From Gemmatimonadota bacterium (GTDB taxonomy: Bacteria; Gemmatimonadota; Gemmatimonadetes; Longimicrobiales; Gaopeijiaceae): DNA of 64,000 nt. The stretch covers positions 1 through 64,000 of the forward strand of contig JAWKQN010000004.1 in the NCBI GenBank assembly GCA_041390125.1, in the 5' to 3' direction. How positions within the stretch are numbered: the stretch's first letter is position 1; each line of letters starts with the position of its first letter. The position numbers were made by a program, and so were the translations under genes. The notes beneath the pieces were generated by a model. That model searched no databases and was not told the origin of the DNA. It saw only the letters and a list, made by a program, of their open reading frames with translations. Positions 29,986 through 37,056 of the stretch are shown here, in pieces.

Positions 29986-30069
29986 GGAGCGGTGTCCGAA
30001 CTGGCTAAGGAACCGGTCTTGAAAACCGGCGCCCGCAAGGGCATGTGGGTTCGAATCCCACCCGCTCCG
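29986..30069 (+). tRNA. tRNA-Ser (anticodon UGA)
   Basis: Class II tRNA. The 7-bp acceptor stem GGAGCGG/CCGCTCC closes the molecule, with discriminator G at 30069 and no encoded CCA. The anticodon stem CCGGT/ACCGG holds the loop CTTGAAA, whose middle bases TGA give anticodon UGA, reading UCA and related Ser codons. A long variable arm (CGCCCGCAAGGGCA region) and a GTGGG/CCCAC T-stem with GTTCGAATC complete the fold. It is not tRNA-Sec, which has anticodon UCA and a longer acceptor. Confidence 0.95.
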
Positions 30070-30122
30070 CTGTCGGGCCGCGCCCGACCGACATGACGAC
30101 GTGGATTCCAATGGAGGAAGAG

Positions 30123-30599
30123 ATGCAGCGAGTGCCCGTGCAGGCCCCGGCCGCGGCTTCGGCCGGATCCAGACTTCGAGAGCACCTGCGGGGGCTCGGG
30201 ATGAGCGCCGTCCTGGCGGGGCTCGGCCTGGCGCTCGTCGCGGCCGTTCCCGGCCGTGACGCGGACGCCGTAGCCGCCACCCCGGCGCCCGAGGCACACC
30301 GGGCGGTCAGCTTCGCCAACGACGTCATGCCGATCCTCAAGCAGTACTGCACGCAGTGCCACGGCGACGTGAAGGACGGCGAGAAGCAGCTCGAGGAGGG
30401 GCTCGACCTCACCTCGCACGAGACGCTCATGCAGGGCTCGACCTGGGGTACGGTCGTGGAGGCCGGCAACGCCGATGAGAGCCTCCTCATCCAGATGATC
30501 GTGGACGGGGACATGCCCAAGGACGCCGAGGAGCCCTTCCCGGCGGAGAAGCTCGAGGTGTTGCGCACCTGGGTGAACGAGGGCGCCCAGAACAACTGA
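30123..30599 (+). CDS. c-type cytochrome domain protein
   Basis: 158 aa. After a basic start, one hydrophobic segment (about residues 24-45) acts as an export signal or anchor. The heme site CTQCH is at 76-80, in a stretch DVMPILKQYCTQCHGDVKDG that matches the planctomycete-type cytochrome c domain; the axial Met is probably in DGDMPKDAEEPFP. It should act as a periplasmic electron carrier. ATG 30123 is chosen because GGAGG is five bases upstream; ATGs at 30093 and 30111 in the same frame lack such a site. The gene stands alone between tRNA-Ser and the mot genes. Confidence 0.85.
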   Translation: MQRVPVQAPAAASAGSRLREHLRGLGMSAVLAGLGLALVAAVPGRDADAVAATPAPEAHRAVSFANDVMPILKQYCTQCHGDVKDGEKQLEEGLDLTSHETLMQGSTWGTVVEAGNADESLLIQMIVDGDMPKDAEEPFPAEKLEVLRTWVNEGAQNN

Positions 30600-30605
30600 C
30601 GATGG

Positions 30606-30641
30606 CCCGGGCGGGAGGGTCGGACGGCCCTCCCGCCCGGG
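30606..30641 (+). terminator. Perfect 14-bp hairpin after the cytochrome gene
   Basis: CCCGGGCGGGAGGG (30606-30619) and its exact reverse complement (30628-30641) flank an 8-nt loop, starting seven bases after the stop codon. A very stable RNA hairpin, almost certainly a transcription end, although without a U-tract. Confidence 0.7.
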
Positions 30642-30813
30642 GTGGCCGCGCCGGCGGGCGGCCCACAGGTCGTTCCGCTCCGGGGCGGGTCGAGTGACGC
30701 CTGGCGGGTCCTTCCGCCCGCCCTTCCGATCGATGATCCGGCCTCCTCCCGAGCGCCATCCCCCCGCATCAACCCCTTCGCATCCTCCCGCCCACCCGGC
30801 CGCAGCACCCGCT

Positions 30814-30840
30814 CAAACCCCGTGCGAGCACTGCCGATAC
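30814..30840 (+). promoter_or_regulatory. Sigma-28 (FliA) type promoter for motA-motB
   Basis: CAAA (30814-30817), 15 bp, then GCCGATAC (30833-30840). The E. coli FliA consensus is TAAA-N15-GCCGATAA, so spacing is exact and 10 of 12 positions agree. It lies 78 bp before the motA start, the place expected for late flagellar control of motor genes. Confidence 0.75.
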
Positions 30841-30918
30841 TGACGGTGCACGGGGGTGATGCCCGGCGCCCGCCGGGTGGTGTCGTCCCGGCCGTCCAGG
30901 AAGGGGGAGCGGTCCAGC

Positions 30919-31695
30919 GTGGACATCGGAAGTCTCGGCGGCCTCGTCGCCGGCGCGGGCCTCGTGCTCGCCGCCATCATGCTCGGGTCGGGGATCGGTG
31001 CCTTCATCGACGTCCCGTCCGTACTGATCGTCGTCGGCGGTACCATCGCCGCGGTCTTCATCGCCTTCCCCGGCGGCGAGCTCAAGATGGTGGGCAAGGT
31101 GCTCGGGCGCGTCTTCAAGAGCCCCAAGCACGAGATGATCGCCCTGATGCAGTTCCTCATCGAGTGCCGCAAAGCCGTCGGCAAGGACGGACTGCTCGCG
31201 CTCGAGGGGCTGGCGGAGAAGGCTCCGAGCGAAGCGGTCGCGAAAGGGCTGCTGCTGGTGGCCGACGCGACCGACGCCGGCGCCCTGCAGGAGATCCTGG
31301 CCACCGAGCGCAAGGCCATCCAGGAGCGTCATCTCACCGGGCAGAAGATCTTCAACGAGGCCGCGAAGTTCGCACCCGCCTTCGGGATGGTGGGCACCCT
31401 GATCGGTCTGGTGCAGATGCTGGCCACCCTCGACGATCCTGCGAGCATCGGTCCCAAGATGGCGGTGGCGCTGCTCACCACCCTCTACGGCGCCCTCCTC
31501 GCCAACCTGATCTTCCTGCCGATGGTGACGAAGCTGGACCGGCGCCTGAACGTGGAGATGGTGCAACTCCAGCTCGCGTTCGTGGGGATGATGGCGCTGC
31601 GCAAGGAGGATTCGATCGTCCTCATGCGTGAGAAGTTCAAGGCCTTCATGCCCGAGCGCTCCGACCTCGATACCGCCCTGGAAGGCCAGGCGTGA
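30919..31695 (+). CDS. motA: Flagellar motor stator protein MotA
   Basis: Inner-membrane stator subunit that, with MotB, converts ion flow into flagellar rotation. 258 aa with four TM helices: two near the N-terminus (GLVAGAGLVLAAIMLGS and SVLIVVGGTIAAVFIAFP) and two after the cytoplasmic loop (FGMVGTLIGLVQMLATL and VALLTTLYGALLANLIFLP). The GTG start gives the normal MotA opening MDIGSLGGLVAG; the longer upstream frame adds a non-conserved stretch. The stop overlaps motB by four bases. The other flagellar genes lie elsewhere. Confidence 0.93.
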   Translation: MDIGSLGGLVAGAGLVLAAIMLGSGIGAFIDVPSVLIVVGGTIAAVFIAFPGGELKMVGKVLGRVFKSPKHEMIALMQFLIECRKAVGKDGLLALEGLAEKAPSEAVAKGLLLVADATDAGALQEILATERKAIQERHLTGQKIFNEAAKFAPAFGMVGTLIGLVQMLATLDDPASIGPKMAVALLTTLYGALLANLIFLPMVTKLDRRLNVEMVQLQLAFVGMMALRKEDSIVLMREKFKAFMPERSDLDTALEGQA

Positions 31696-32678
31696 CCCCG
31701 GGCGGGACCGCGACCGCCGGCACCGAGCCGGAGACCCGGGACGCATCGGCACCGGGGCCGCCCGCGGCCGCTCCACCGCCTCCCGCGCCCGCGCCACCTC
31801 CCGCCAAGGGCAAGGCGGTCGAAGAGCTCCCACCGCTGCCCGACGACGGCCCTTCCGGTCCCCCGCCCGAAGAGGGTGCGCCGGCGTGGGTCATGACGTT
31901 CGGGGACCTGATGAGTCTCCTGCTCACGTTCTTCATCCTGCTGTTCTCCATGTCGACCATCGAAGTGGAGAAGTTCAAGGCCGCGGCGGAGTCGCTCAAC
32001 GAAGCGTTCGGCGAGATCGGGCCGGGATTCGCGCCGTCGGAGCCGACGGCCGGGACCCCGTCGGATACCACCATCGTCGTGGGGGAGGCCGGCGCCCGGA
32101 AGGTGAGCCAGGCCATCACCGACATCGCCAGCGTGCTCCAGCAGTTCGTGCAGGAGAACGAGATGGCCGATCAGGTCGTCGTGTCGTCGGACGCGAACGG
32201 CGTCTACCTGCGCATCCAGGACGTGGCCCTGTTCCGGCCCGGATCGTCCAACATCGAGGAAGCCAGCGTCGAGATCGTGCAGCGGCTGGGGATGATCCTC
32301 CAGGCGATCCAGGTGCCGGTGGTCGTCTCCGGACATACGGACGATCGGCCCATCCGCTCCCCCGTCTTCTTCTCCAACTGGGAGCTGTCGGCGGCGCGCG
32401 CGGCGGGGGTGGCCCGCTTGATGGTCGCGGCCGGACACGAGCCCGCTTCGCTGACGGTCGAGGCCTACGGGGAGTACCGTCCGCTCGCACCCAACGACAC
32501 GGAGGAAGGACGCTCCCAGAATCGCCGGGTGGAGCTGTTCTATTCGCGTCAGGCGATCGAGGACATCATGCGGGAGCGCGGTCTGCTGGACGACCAGGCC
32601 GCCCCGGCGGCCGAAGCGGCGGCGTCCGAAGAGGCCCCTGCCGACGTGCCTCCGGCCGAGGCGCCCCCGACGGGCTGA
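31692..32678 (+). CDS. motB: Flagellar motor stator protein MotB with proline-rich N-terminus
   Basis: Peptidoglycan-anchored stator subunit, 328 aa. The single TM helix carries the ion-binding aspartate D72 in VMTFGDLMSLLLTFFILLFS. The OmpA-like peptidoglycan domain (about 165-285) has VVVSGHTDDRPI, LSAARAAGVARLM and EGRSQNRRVELFY. Two odd points: the cytoplasmic part before the TM is about 65 residues and is Pro/Ala-rich, where E. coli MotB has under 30, and the C-terminus ends in about 40 Ala/Glu/Pro residues. Both are low-complexity additions. The GTG start overlaps the motA stop. Confidence 0.92.
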   Translation: MTPGGTATAGTEPETRDASAPGPPAAAPPPPAPAPPPAKGKAVEELPPLPDDGPSGPPPEEGAPAWVMTFGDLMSLLLTFFILLFSMSTIEVEKFKAAAESLNEAFGEIGPGFAPSEPTAGTPSDTTIVVGEAGARKVSQAITDIASVLQQFVQENEMADQVVVSSDANGVYLRIQDVALFRPGSSNIEEASVEIVQRLGMILQAIQVPVVVSGHTDDRPIRSPVFFSNWELSAARAAGVARLMVAAGHEPASLTVEAYGEYRPLAPNDTEEGRSQNRRVELFYSRQAIEDIMRERGLLDDQAAPAAEAAASEEAPADVPPAEAPPTG

Positions 32679-32770
32679 GCACCCGCGCCCCAGGCGCGCC
32701 CGCGCCCGGACCGGCCCTCTTCCACGGCGCGTGCGCTCCCCCCGCGGGGTGCCCCCGTGGTTCGGCGACC

Positions 32771-32779
32771 TGCTAGATT
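32771..32779 (+). promoter_or_regulatory. Extended -10 element ahead of ispG
   Basis: TGCTAGATT (TG-N then TAGATT) 45 bp before the ispG start, in the 146-bp gap after motB. No TTGAC-like -35 at the usual distance. Confidence 0.45.
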
Positions 32780-32824
32780 CCACGCTCGATCCAGGCGCGG
32801 AAGATCTCGGAGGGAGCACCCGCA

Positions 32825-34060
32825 GTGAGCACGTGGAAGCGCAGGAGCACCGTCGCGGTCGACGTCGGCGGGGTCCAGGTCGGTGGAGACGCCCCGGTGG
32901 TCGTCCAGTCCATGACCAACACCGACACCGCGGACGTGGGCGCCACCGTCGAGCAGGTGGCCCTGCTGGCGGCGGCGGGCAGCGAGCTCGTGCGCGTGAC
33001 CGTCAACCATCGCGAGGCGGCGCGCGCCGTACCCGAGATCGCGGAGCGGCTGACCGATCGGGGCGTGCAGGTGCCTCTCGTCGGGGACTTCCACTACAAC
33101 GGGCACCTCCTCCTCACGGAGTTCCCCGACTGCGCGCGTGCGCTGCACAAGTACCGGATCAACCCCGGCAACGTGGGCACCTCCCGCCGGGACGAGAACT
33201 TCCAGGCCATCGTGCGGGTGGCGCTGGAGCACGGCAAACCCGTGCGCATCGGGGTGAACTGGGGCTCGCTCGACCAGCGGCTCCTGACCGAGCTCATGGA
33301 TGCCAACGCCCGGGCGGCCGCGCCCAAGGACGCGGGCGAGGTGCTCATCGACGCCATGGTGGAGAGCGCGCTGCGCTCGGCCGCCCTGGCCGAGGAGACC
33401 GGCCTCGCCCACGATCGCATCATCCTCTCGGCCAAGGTGTCCTCGGTCCCGGACCTGGTGCGGGCCTACCGTCAACTGTCCCCCCGCTCGGACTACCCGC
33501 TCCATCTCGGCCTGACCGAGGCCGGACTCGGGACCAAGGGCGTCGTCGCCACCACGGCCGGCCTGGCGGTCCTGCTGTCGGAGGGCATCGGCGACACCAT
33601 CCGCGTTTCCCTGACGCCGCAGCCGGGCGGGGATCGTGCGGAGGAGGTGCGCGTGGCACAACAGATCCTGCAATCCCTCCAGATCCGCAGCTTCGAGCCC
33701 CAGGTGACGTCCTGCCCCGGATGCGGGCGCACCACGTCCACCTTCTTCCAGGTGATGGCACAGCAGATCACCGACTACATCCGCGCACGGATGCCGGAGT
33801 GGCGAACCCGCTACCCGGGGGTGGAGTCGATGGACGTCGCGGTGATGGGATGCGTGGTCAACGGCCCGGGGGAGTCCAAGCACGCCAACCTGGGCATCTC
33901 TCTCCCGGGTACCTTCGAGGAGCCGAAGGCGCCCGTCTACGTGGACGGCGAGCACTACACGACGCTGAAGGGGGACGGTCTGGTCGAGGAGTTCCAGGAC
34001 ATCCTCGAGGCCTACGTGGAGCGGACCTACGGGGGGGTGACGGCGGGGGGTGCTCGCTAG
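32825..34060 (+). CDS. ispG: 4-hydroxy-3-methylbut-2-en-1-yl diphosphate synthase
   Basis: Fe-S enzyme of the MEP isoprenoid pathway that reduces MEcPP to HMBPP. 411 aa. Cluster ligands are C297 and C300 in CPGCGR, C343 in MGCVVNGPGE, and E350 in the same motif. Near the start, VVVQSMTNTDTADV and the TIM-barrel stretches GDFHYNG, RINPGNVG and VRIGVNWGSLD are all present. The start is GTG 32825. It depends on Fe-S delivery, perhaps from the IscA-like protein in this window. It converges with the small membrane-protein gene 22 bp downstream. Confidence 0.96.
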   Translation: MSTWKRRSTVAVDVGGVQVGGDAPVVVQSMTNTDTADVGATVEQVALLAAAGSELVRVTVNHREAARAVPEIAERLTDRGVQVPLVGDFHYNGHLLLTEFPDCARALHKYRINPGNVGTSRRDENFQAIVRVALEHGKPVRIGVNWGSLDQRLLTELMDANARAAAPKDAGEVLIDAMVESALRSAALAEETGLAHDRIILSAKVSSVPDLVRAYRQLSPRSDYPLHLGLTEAGLGTKGVVATTAGLAVLLSEGIGDTIRVSLTPQPGGDRAEEVRVAQQILQSLQIRSFEPQVTSCPGCGRTTSTFFQVMAQQITDYIRARMPEWRTRYPGVESMDVAVMGCVVNGPGESKHANLGISLPGTFEEPKAPVYVDGEHYTTLKGDGLVEEFQDILEAYVERTYGGVTAGGAR

Positions 34061-34082
34061 GAGCCGCCGTCAGCGTGTACGG

Positions 34083-34406
34083 TCACGAGGTGCCCCGCGT
34101 CGGGTTCAGGATCCACTTCAGCGAAAAGCCGTACAGACCCGATGCGGCCGCGAGGGTCACCGCGAAGCCGATCGAGAAGAAATCCATGTAGGTGATGCTG
34201 GCGACGACGAAGACCACGGATGCGATCACCGTGGCGGCGTCGGCGCTGATCCCCTGGGAGCGCCCGCGCGCGGCGTTCACCCCCGCCTCGAGACGGGACA
34301 CCATGCCGAGGGGAAGCGGGGCCTCCTCTCGCGCCAGCTCCCGCAGGGCGAGCACGAGCTCCTCGTCCGGATGCTCGAGCGGGTTGCGTTCGGGGTTCCG
34401 TTCCAT
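34083..34406 (-). CDS. Small two-TM protein downstream of the ECF sigma gene
   Basis: 107 aa. A charged N-terminal half (LEHPDEELVLALRELAREEA, amphipathic helix) is followed by two hydrophobic segments (about 62-80 and 83-100). ATG 34406 has GGAGG six bases upstream. It lies 49 bp after the sigma gene on the same strand. In that position a cytoplasmic helix joined to membrane helices could act as an anti-sigma factor that holds the sigma protein at the membrane, but there is no zinc-binding HxxxCxxC motif and I do not recognise the family. Confidence 0.65.
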   Translation of the reverse strand: MERNPERNPLEHPDEELVLALRELAREEAPLPLGMVSRLEAGVNAARGRSQGISADAATVIASVVFVVASITYMDFFSIGFAVTLAAASGLYGFSLKWILNPTRGTS

Positions 34407-34455
34407 TCCGTACCTCCGTTCGGGGGGAGGTGGATGTCGACTTCTCACGCGCGTT

Positions 34456-34983
34456 TCATGTCAAGCGAAGATCGTGCCGTTCTCCGATCTCGGAGCGCAG
34501 ACGCCCCAGGGCCCGATGCAGCGAGGCTTTCACCGTGCCTTCGGCGCGTCCGAGGATCTCGGCGACCTCCGCGGTGCTGCGTTCTTCCACCACTCGTAGC
34601 AGGACCACCTCCTTCTGGAGTGCGGGCAGATCCGCGATGGTCTGCCAGATGCGGGACTTGGCCTGCTCGCCCTCGATGGTCGGCGGCAGGTCTCCGTCCG
34701 TCTCCCGGTTCCACCACCCCCAACGACCAACGCGCAGTCCCTCCCTGCGCCGACGTCTTCTCCGGTGCGACCGCCCCACGTTCAACGTGATGCGATACAG
34801 CCACGCCCCGAGCGGCGCCTCCGGGGGACGGCGATGCAGATTGCGACTGACGTGGATCCAGACGTCCTGGAGGATGTCTTCGGCTTCCATGTCCCCCTCC
34901 GCGAAGGCCGCCGCCACCGGCAGCAGCCGGGGCGTGTACTCCGTGATCATCTCGCGGATCTGTCGCGCGTCCGCGGTACTCAC
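34456..34983 (-). CDS. ECF-type RNA polymerase sigma factor
   Basis: 175 aa. Region 2 has AFAEGDMEAEDILQDVWIHVSRNL followed by PLGAWLYRITLNVGRSHRRR, and region 4 has LPALQKEVVLLRVVEERSTAEVAEIL and GTVKASLHRALGRLR, with the usual helix-turn-helix for the -35 element. Between them lies a basic, Trp-rich linker. Start is a GTG; the ribosome site is weak. It sits between a six-TM protein and a small membrane protein on the same strand, so its activity is probably set by a membrane signal. No target promoter could be deduced. Confidence 0.92.
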   Translation of the reverse strand: MSTADARQIREMITEYTPRLLPVAAAFAEGDMEAEDILQDVWIHVSRNLHRRPPEAPLGAWLYRITLNVGRSHRRRRRRREGLRVGRWGWWNRETDGDLPPTIEGEQAKSRIWQTIADLPALQKEVVLLRVVEERSTAEVAEILGRAEGTVKASLHRALGRLRSEIGERHDLRLT

Positions 34984-35009
34984 GCCGGGGGGCTCGTCAT
35001 CGGGGGGGA

Positions 35010-35027
35010 GGGGCCGCGAGCGGCCCC
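35010..35027 (-). terminator. Hairpin between six-TM gene and sigma gene
   Basis: Stem GGGGCCG/CGGCCCC with loop CGAG, placed two bases after the stop of the six-TM gene (minus strand) and 27 bp before the sigma start. It could end or attenuate the upstream message and so separate the dosage of the two proteins. Confidence 0.45.
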
Positions 35028-35028
35028 G

Positions 35029-35904
35029 TCAGGGATCCATCTCTCGCGCCGCGCGCTGAGACGTCTTCCAACCCACGGCCGCTGCGACCGCAAAGGGGAC
35101 GTAGGGAACCAGGAGGATCGACAGGGGCGCCCCCTCGAACAGCGCGCTGAAGCGGGTGACGTTGGCCCATGCGGAGAGCAGGAACGCGACCAGGGGCACG
35201 AACGTCCAGCCGATCAGGAGCTGGGCCACCCGTCCGTCGATCTCGCGGCGGAACGCCACCCGGGCGTGCAGCCAGGTGGACAGCCCCACCGCAAGGCCGA
35301 TCAGGATGAACGGCAGGCTCAGCGACAGCAACCGCCGGCCGGCCGCCACCGCGACGTTGCGGGGGTCCCGGAGTCCGATGCGGCTGGCGCTCGCGTCGGC
35401 GTCGGACGCCTCGTTGCTCCCGAGCACCCGGATCATGGCCTGTGCGGCACCCACCGTGTCGATGAGCGTGTGGTCATCGAAACCCCAGAGCGTGTTCGAC
35501 CCAGGCGCGCCCGCGTCGGGCCGATGCGCGCCTGCCGCAGGCGTGGAGGCGGCTTCCGTGGTGGGGTTCAGCAATGCCCGAGCGCTGGGAGGTCCGACCG
35601 CAGAGTCCATGAACAGCATAAGGCCCGACGCCACGAATGCGAGGGTCAGGGCCTGACGGGCGACGATCTGTCGCGGCGGTAGCGCGCCGATCACGAGGCC
35701 GGCGGCCACCGGTACGATGTCGAAGAGGAAGGGAGGCAGGCGCAGGAGGGCGGTCCGGGCGCCCCGCGGGCCGGCCGGAGCGAAGAGCGTGCCCAGCACG
35801 AACACGACCGATGCGAGCGCCAGCAGGATCCAGAAGTGGACCCAGGCCTTGGCGTCCCGGGCGTCCGGATCCACGTCCGATCGAACCACGTCAACCGCGC
35901 TCAC
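35029..35904 (-). CDS. Six-TM membrane protein of unknown function
   Basis: 291 aa. Three TM helices (about 24-42, 56-76, 84-100), a soluble loop of about 75 residues rich in Ala, Asp and Ser, then three more TMs (about 189-210, 225-247, 256-277). A three-plus-three layout around an extracytoplasmic domain resembles LptF/LptG permeases, but the loop is far too short and no such motif is present. It is upstream of the ECF sigma gene on the same strand and may sense the signal passed to it. The start is GTG 35904. Confidence 0.6.
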   Translation of the reverse strand: MSAVDVVRSDVDPDARDAKAWVHFWILLALASVVFVLGTLFAPAGPRGARTALLRLPPFLFDIVPVAAGLVIGALPPRQIVARQALTLAFVASGLMLFMDSAVGPPSARALLNPTTEAASTPAAGAHRPDAGAPGSNTLWGFDDHTLIDTVGAAQAMIRVLGSNEASDADASASRIGLRDPRNVAVAAGRRLLSLSLPFILIGLAVGLSTWLHARVAFRREIDGRVAQLLIGWTFVPLVAFLLSAWANVTRFSALFEGAPLSILLVPYVPFAVAAAVGWKTSQRAAREMDP

Positions 35905-36311
35905 TGCACCCCCGGGGCTCGCAGCCGCAGAGGGCCCGGACGGGCCCCCTCCTCAACGTAAGAGAACGCTACCACGGACCGAAACCGTTTACTGGGGCCG
36001 ATCCCGCCGCCCCGGAACCCGTGCCGTCCAGCGGCACCGCGATCGCCCGGGCTGCGCCCACCGACGAGCGCCGCGAAGCTCCCGGGAAGGGGCGTCCGAA
36101 CCGATTCGACGCCCGTGTAAACCGATCTCCGGGGTCGTGGCGTTATAGGGTCGAACATGGGGGCGGCCGCCCGGCCACTTCGGTGGTTTCAGGCGGCGAG
36201 CGATTGAGTGGGCGATGGGGGGCGCACACGAGATCGTCTCACGCTGGGGCGGTCGTTCTCCGTGTTCGGGTCGAGACCAAACACAACCAGATCTGGACAA
36301 GGAGAGCACCC
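35905..36311. other. 407-bp divergent intergenic region
   Basis: Separates the six-TM/sigma unit (minus) from the six-cysteine peptide cluster (plus). I see no gene. On the minus strand TAGCGT (35971-35966) could be a -10 for the six-TM gene but lacks a good -35. An imperfect dyad at 36090-36114 (GGGCGT, C bulge, CGAA, 4-nt loop, TTCG, ACGCCC) might be an operator or hairpin. A TTATAGGG at 36143-36150 is a possible plus-strand -10, the most AT-rich box in the region. Confidence 0.4.
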
Positions 36312-36494
36312 ATGCGGAAGGCCCTCAGGGTCGTGCGCAAGCACTGGATCCTCGCATCGTTCGTGCTGGTCAACCTCGGCATTGCGGCCCCCGCGGCGGC
36401 CGGCTTCAGCAACAACGTCTGTCTGGATCGCGGCGCCGAGGAGCTGTTCGCCTGCTGCGCGAACTGCTGGCTGTTCTGCTACTGCTCCGTCTGA
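36312..36494 (+). CDS. Secreted six-cysteine micropeptide
   Basis: 60 aa. Residues 1-30 form a textbook signal peptide (MRKALRVVRKHW, hydrophobic core, then APAAA). The mature part, about 30 residues, has six cysteines in the pattern C-x10-C-C-x2-C-x3-C-x-C and ends CYCSV; aromatic residues lie between the cysteines. This density implies three disulfides or metal/thioether chemistry. The next gene encodes a CPWC thioredoxin-like protein, a fitting oxidase or isomerase for it. I know no family with this pattern. It may be a bacteriocin-like peptide, a structural peptide, or a small enzyme subunit. Confidence 0.7.
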   Translation: MRKALRVVRKHWILASFVLVNLGIAAPAAAGFSNNVCLDRGAEELFACCANCWLFCYCSV

Positions 36495-36522
36495 TCTCCC
36501 ACCCGGAGCTCCCGCGCCCCCG

Positions 36523-37056
36523 ATGAGCGGATCCCGCAAGACCTTCATGATCGTGGGCCTGCTGGCCCTCGTCACCGGAGCCCACGCCTTCATCCAGGCC
36601 AAGCTCTCCGGTGGTGGCAACGTGTACGTGTCCCGACTCGAGATCGGGGAGCGTGTGCGTGATCTGGCGTCCCTGGATGTCACCGACCTGACCGACGGCA
36701 CCCCGACGACGTTGTTGACGGGGAGTTCCTGCGAGGTCGTCGTGGTCTTCGAGTCCACGTGTCCATGGTGCCACGAGGCCGCGCAGCGGGAGGCGCGTCG
36801 CGATGAAGGGCCGGCCCTGCCCACCACGTGGGTGGTGCCGACCGACGATCCCGGGGCGCGGGAGTTCAGGGAGCTGGTCCACTCCGACAGTCGTGTGGTC
36901 TTCCGCGACGACATCAAGAAGGTGCTCGACATCCAGGCCGTCCCGGCTGCGCTGCTGATCCGGGATGGGGAAGAGGTGCTGAACACATGGCCCTACCAGG
37001 GCAACGAGAAGCCCGAACGCTACGAGAAGCAATGCACCGCCGCGGTCGAGTCCTGA
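36523..37056 (+). CDS. Membrane-anchored thioredoxin-like protein (CPWC)
   Basis: 177 aa. An N-terminal hydrophobic helix (about 8-26) anchors or exports it. A thioredoxin fold follows with active site C80-P-W-C83 in VVVFESTCPWCHEAA, and the cis-Pro segment VLDIQAVPAALLIRDG. The inserted region between the CxxC and cis-Pro is short, as in TlpA/MauD-type proteins. It starts 28 bp after the six-Cys peptide and overlaps the propeller lipoprotein by 25 bp, so all three are one unit. The likely job is disulfide formation or maturation of the peptide. The link is inferred from position. Confidence 0.8.
   Translation: MSGSRKTFMIVGLLALVTGAHAFIQAKLSGGGNVYVSRLEIGERVRDLASLDVTDLTDGTPTTLLTGSSCEVVVVFESTCPWCHEAAQREARRDEGPALPTTWVVPTDDPGAREFRELVHSDSRVVFRDDIKKVLDIQAVPAALLIRDGEEVLNTWPYQGNEKPERYEKQCTAAVES

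Larger units (their letters stand above)
30600..30918. other. 319-bp intergenic region ahead of motA
   Basis: No supportable gene. It holds the strong hairpin that ends the cytochrome gene (30606-30641), about 170 bp of C-rich sequence in which I see nothing, and the sigma-28-type promoter (30814-30840) that probably drives motA-motB. Confidence 0.7.

Noticed and set aside
29986..30069. tRNA-Sec, because selA is nearby
   Set aside because: The anticodon is UGA rather than UCA and the acceptor stem is 7 bp, which defines tRNA-Ser.
36312..36560. Read-through of the TGA after the six-Cys peptide as selenocysteine
   Set aside because: The continuation is Pro/Arg-rich without Cys or homology, and the CPWC gene starts 28 bp later with its own ATG.
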